64,000 nucleotides of DNA from Nocardia aurantiaca (lineage in GTDB: Bacteria > Actinomycetota > Actinomycetes > Mycobacteriales > Mycobacteriaceae), in NCBI RefSeq assembly GCF_009708175.1, contig NZ_WMBB01000010.1:248001-312000 (forward strand). The letters run 5' to 3'. The position numbers were made by a program, and so were the translations under genes. Under the pieces are notes generated by a model. It had not been told where the DNA came from and made no database searches. It saw only the letters and a program-made list of their open reading frames with translations. Position 1 is the stretch's first letter; every line of letters begins with the position of its first letter. Of this stretch, positions 62,898 through 64,000 are shown piece by piece.

Positions 62898-64000
62898 TTA
62901 CTTGGCCGCAGCCAGCTCGGCGGCCTTGTCGGCGCCTTCGTCCATGGTCTGAGCGAGGGTCACCAGCGGGTGGTTGGCGTCGACGAGGATCTTGCGACCC
63001 TCCTCGACCTTGTTGCCGTCGAGACGGACGACCAGCGGCTTGTTGGCCTCGGCGCCCAGGATCTCCAGGGCCTGCACGATGCCGTTCGCGACCGCGTCAC
63101 AGGCGGTGATGCCGCCGAAGACGTTCACGAACACCGACTTGACCTGCTCGTCGTTGAGGATGACGTCCAGACCCGCGGCCATGACGGCGGCCGAAGCGCC
63201 GCCGCCGATGTCGAGGAAGTTGGCGGGCTTGACGCCGCCGTGGTTCTCACCGGCGTAGGCGACGACGTCCAGGGTCGACATCACGAGACCGGCGCCGTTG
63301 CCGATGATGCCGACCTCGCCGTCCAGCTTCACGTAGTTGAGGTCGTTCTGCTTGGCCTTGAGCTCGAGCGGGTCGGTGGCGTCGATGTCCGCGAACTCGG
63401 CGTGGTCGGGGTGGCGGAACTCGGCGTTCTCGTCCAGGGTGACCTTGCCGTCGAGGGCGAGGATCTCATCGTTGGGGGTACGCACCAGCGGGTTGACCTC
63501 GACCAGGGTGGCGTCCTCCTTGATGAAGACCTCCCACAGCTTCTGGATGGTCACCGCGGCGGCGTCGAGGATGTCGGCGGGCAGGTGGCCCTGCTCGGCG
63601 ATGGAACGGGCGAAGGCCAGGTCGACACCCTTGACGGCGTCGACCGGCACCTTGGCCAGCCGGTCCGGCTTGGTGGCGGCCACTTCCTCGATCTCCATGC
63701 CGCCCTCGACCGAGCACATGGCCAAGTAGGTGCGGTTGGAGCGGTCGAGCAGGAAGGAGATGTAGTACTCCGAGGCGATGTCCTTGGCCTCGGCGACCAG
63801 GATCTTCTTGGTGATGTGGCCCTTGATGTCCAGGCCCAGGATGTTCTGCGCGTGGGTGAAGGCGTCGTCAGGGGTGGCGGCGTACTTCACGCCACCGGCC
63901 TTGCCGCGGCCACCGACTTTGACCTGCGACTTGATCATCACCGGCTTGCCGATTTCTTCCGCGATCGCACGGGCGTCCTCGGCCGAGTCCGTGACGCGGC
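62898..64000 (-). CDS. sucC: Succinate-CoA ligase beta subunit, N-terminus outside window
   Basis: The frame stays open to the window edge, and the last visible residues upstream (RVTDSAEDARAIAEEIGKP) are typical of SucC, so about 25-30 N-terminal residues are missing. The ATP-grasp domain shows MIKSQVKVGGRGKAGGVK, and the C-terminal CoA-ligase domain carries GNGAGLVMSTLDVVAYAG, FLDIGGGAS and VFGGITACD. It binds nucleotide and succinate and pairs with SucD. Confidence 0.97.
   Translation of the reverse strand, partial: RVTDSAEDARAIAEEIGKPVMIKSQVKVGGRGKAGGVKYAATPDDAFTHAQNILGLDIKGHITKKILVAEAKDIASEYYISFLLDRSNRTYLAMCSVEGGMEIEEVAATKPDRLAKVPVDAVKGVDLAFARSIAEQGHLPADILDAAAVTIQKLWEVFIKEDATLVEVNPLVRTPNDEILALDGKVTLDENAEFRHPDHAEFADIDATDPLELKAKQNDLNYVKLDGEVGIIGNGAGLVMSTLDVVAYAGENHGGVKPANFLDIGGGASAAVMAAGLDVILNDEQVKSVFVNVFGGITACDAVANGIVQALEILGAEANKPLVVRLDGNKVEEGRKILVDANHPLVTLAQTMDEGADKAAELAAAK

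Overview
The window is a high-GC actinobacterial chromosome segment, most likely from Nocardia. Two blocks keep the gene order known from Mycobacterium tuberculosis in mirror image: glpR-rimJ-glp(moeA)-galU / fthC / ruc / mscL / moaB2-pepD-mprB-mprA (compare Rv0981-Rv0996) and sucC-sucD-DUF5336-perM-purN-purH (compare Rv0951-Rv0957). A tandem pair of MspA-type porins resembling NfpA/NfpB, three Tat or lipoprotein signal sequences and a complete conservon also point to a mycolate-containing relative of Mycobacterium. No tRNA, rRNA, CRISPR array or intact insertion sequence was seen.

Layout. 1-19059: the end of a short-chain dehydrogenase, then one very large NRPS gene (5743 residues, four modules plus a thioesterase) coupled by a 4-base overlap to a small gene of unknown function. 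This is the accessory part of the window. 19060-27842: a mixed stretch with an SDR behind a MerR-type promoter, a secreted cutinase-like protein, uppP, small hypothetical genes, a fused HTH/MarR-like regulator, a cytosolic amide-binding-type protein facing a TetR gene, and a Tat-secreted NlpC/P60 hydrolase. 28009-29922: an operator-like palindrome and a ParA plus ParB-like pair with its own terminator.

30204-45589: the conserved core block of cell division (GlpR and Glp), UDP-glucose synthesis, folate repair, a CIRCE-controlled zinc-ribbon chaperone, the MscL channel, the two porins with a decayed third copy, and the MprAB-PepD envelope-stress circuit. Paired 8-base repeats that look like MprA boxes stand before both pepD and mprA. 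45873-51279: a conservon (cvnABCD) followed by an MHYT-like membrane protein. 51353-55762: a VOC protein, a DUF1906 hydrolase-like protein, a decaying Zur-controlled locus of zinc-free ribosomal proteins (remnants of L31, L28 and S14, intact S18), degenerate tandem repeats, and a lectin-LysM protein. 55978-64000: a lipoprotein, purH-purN, perM, the 34-kDa-antigen homologue, and sucD-sucC, which runs off the window.

The strongest unusual signals are the NRPS architecture (a supernumerary half condensation domain and an epimerisation domain whose catalytic motif is destroyed), the decayed Zur regulon, the third porin remnant, and several well-formed operators (MerR-type spacer, CIRCE, MprA boxes, an 18-base palindrome) whose regulators can be named or searched for. 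Several genes carry a TANNNT -10 box 7-8 bases before the start codon and so appear leaderless.
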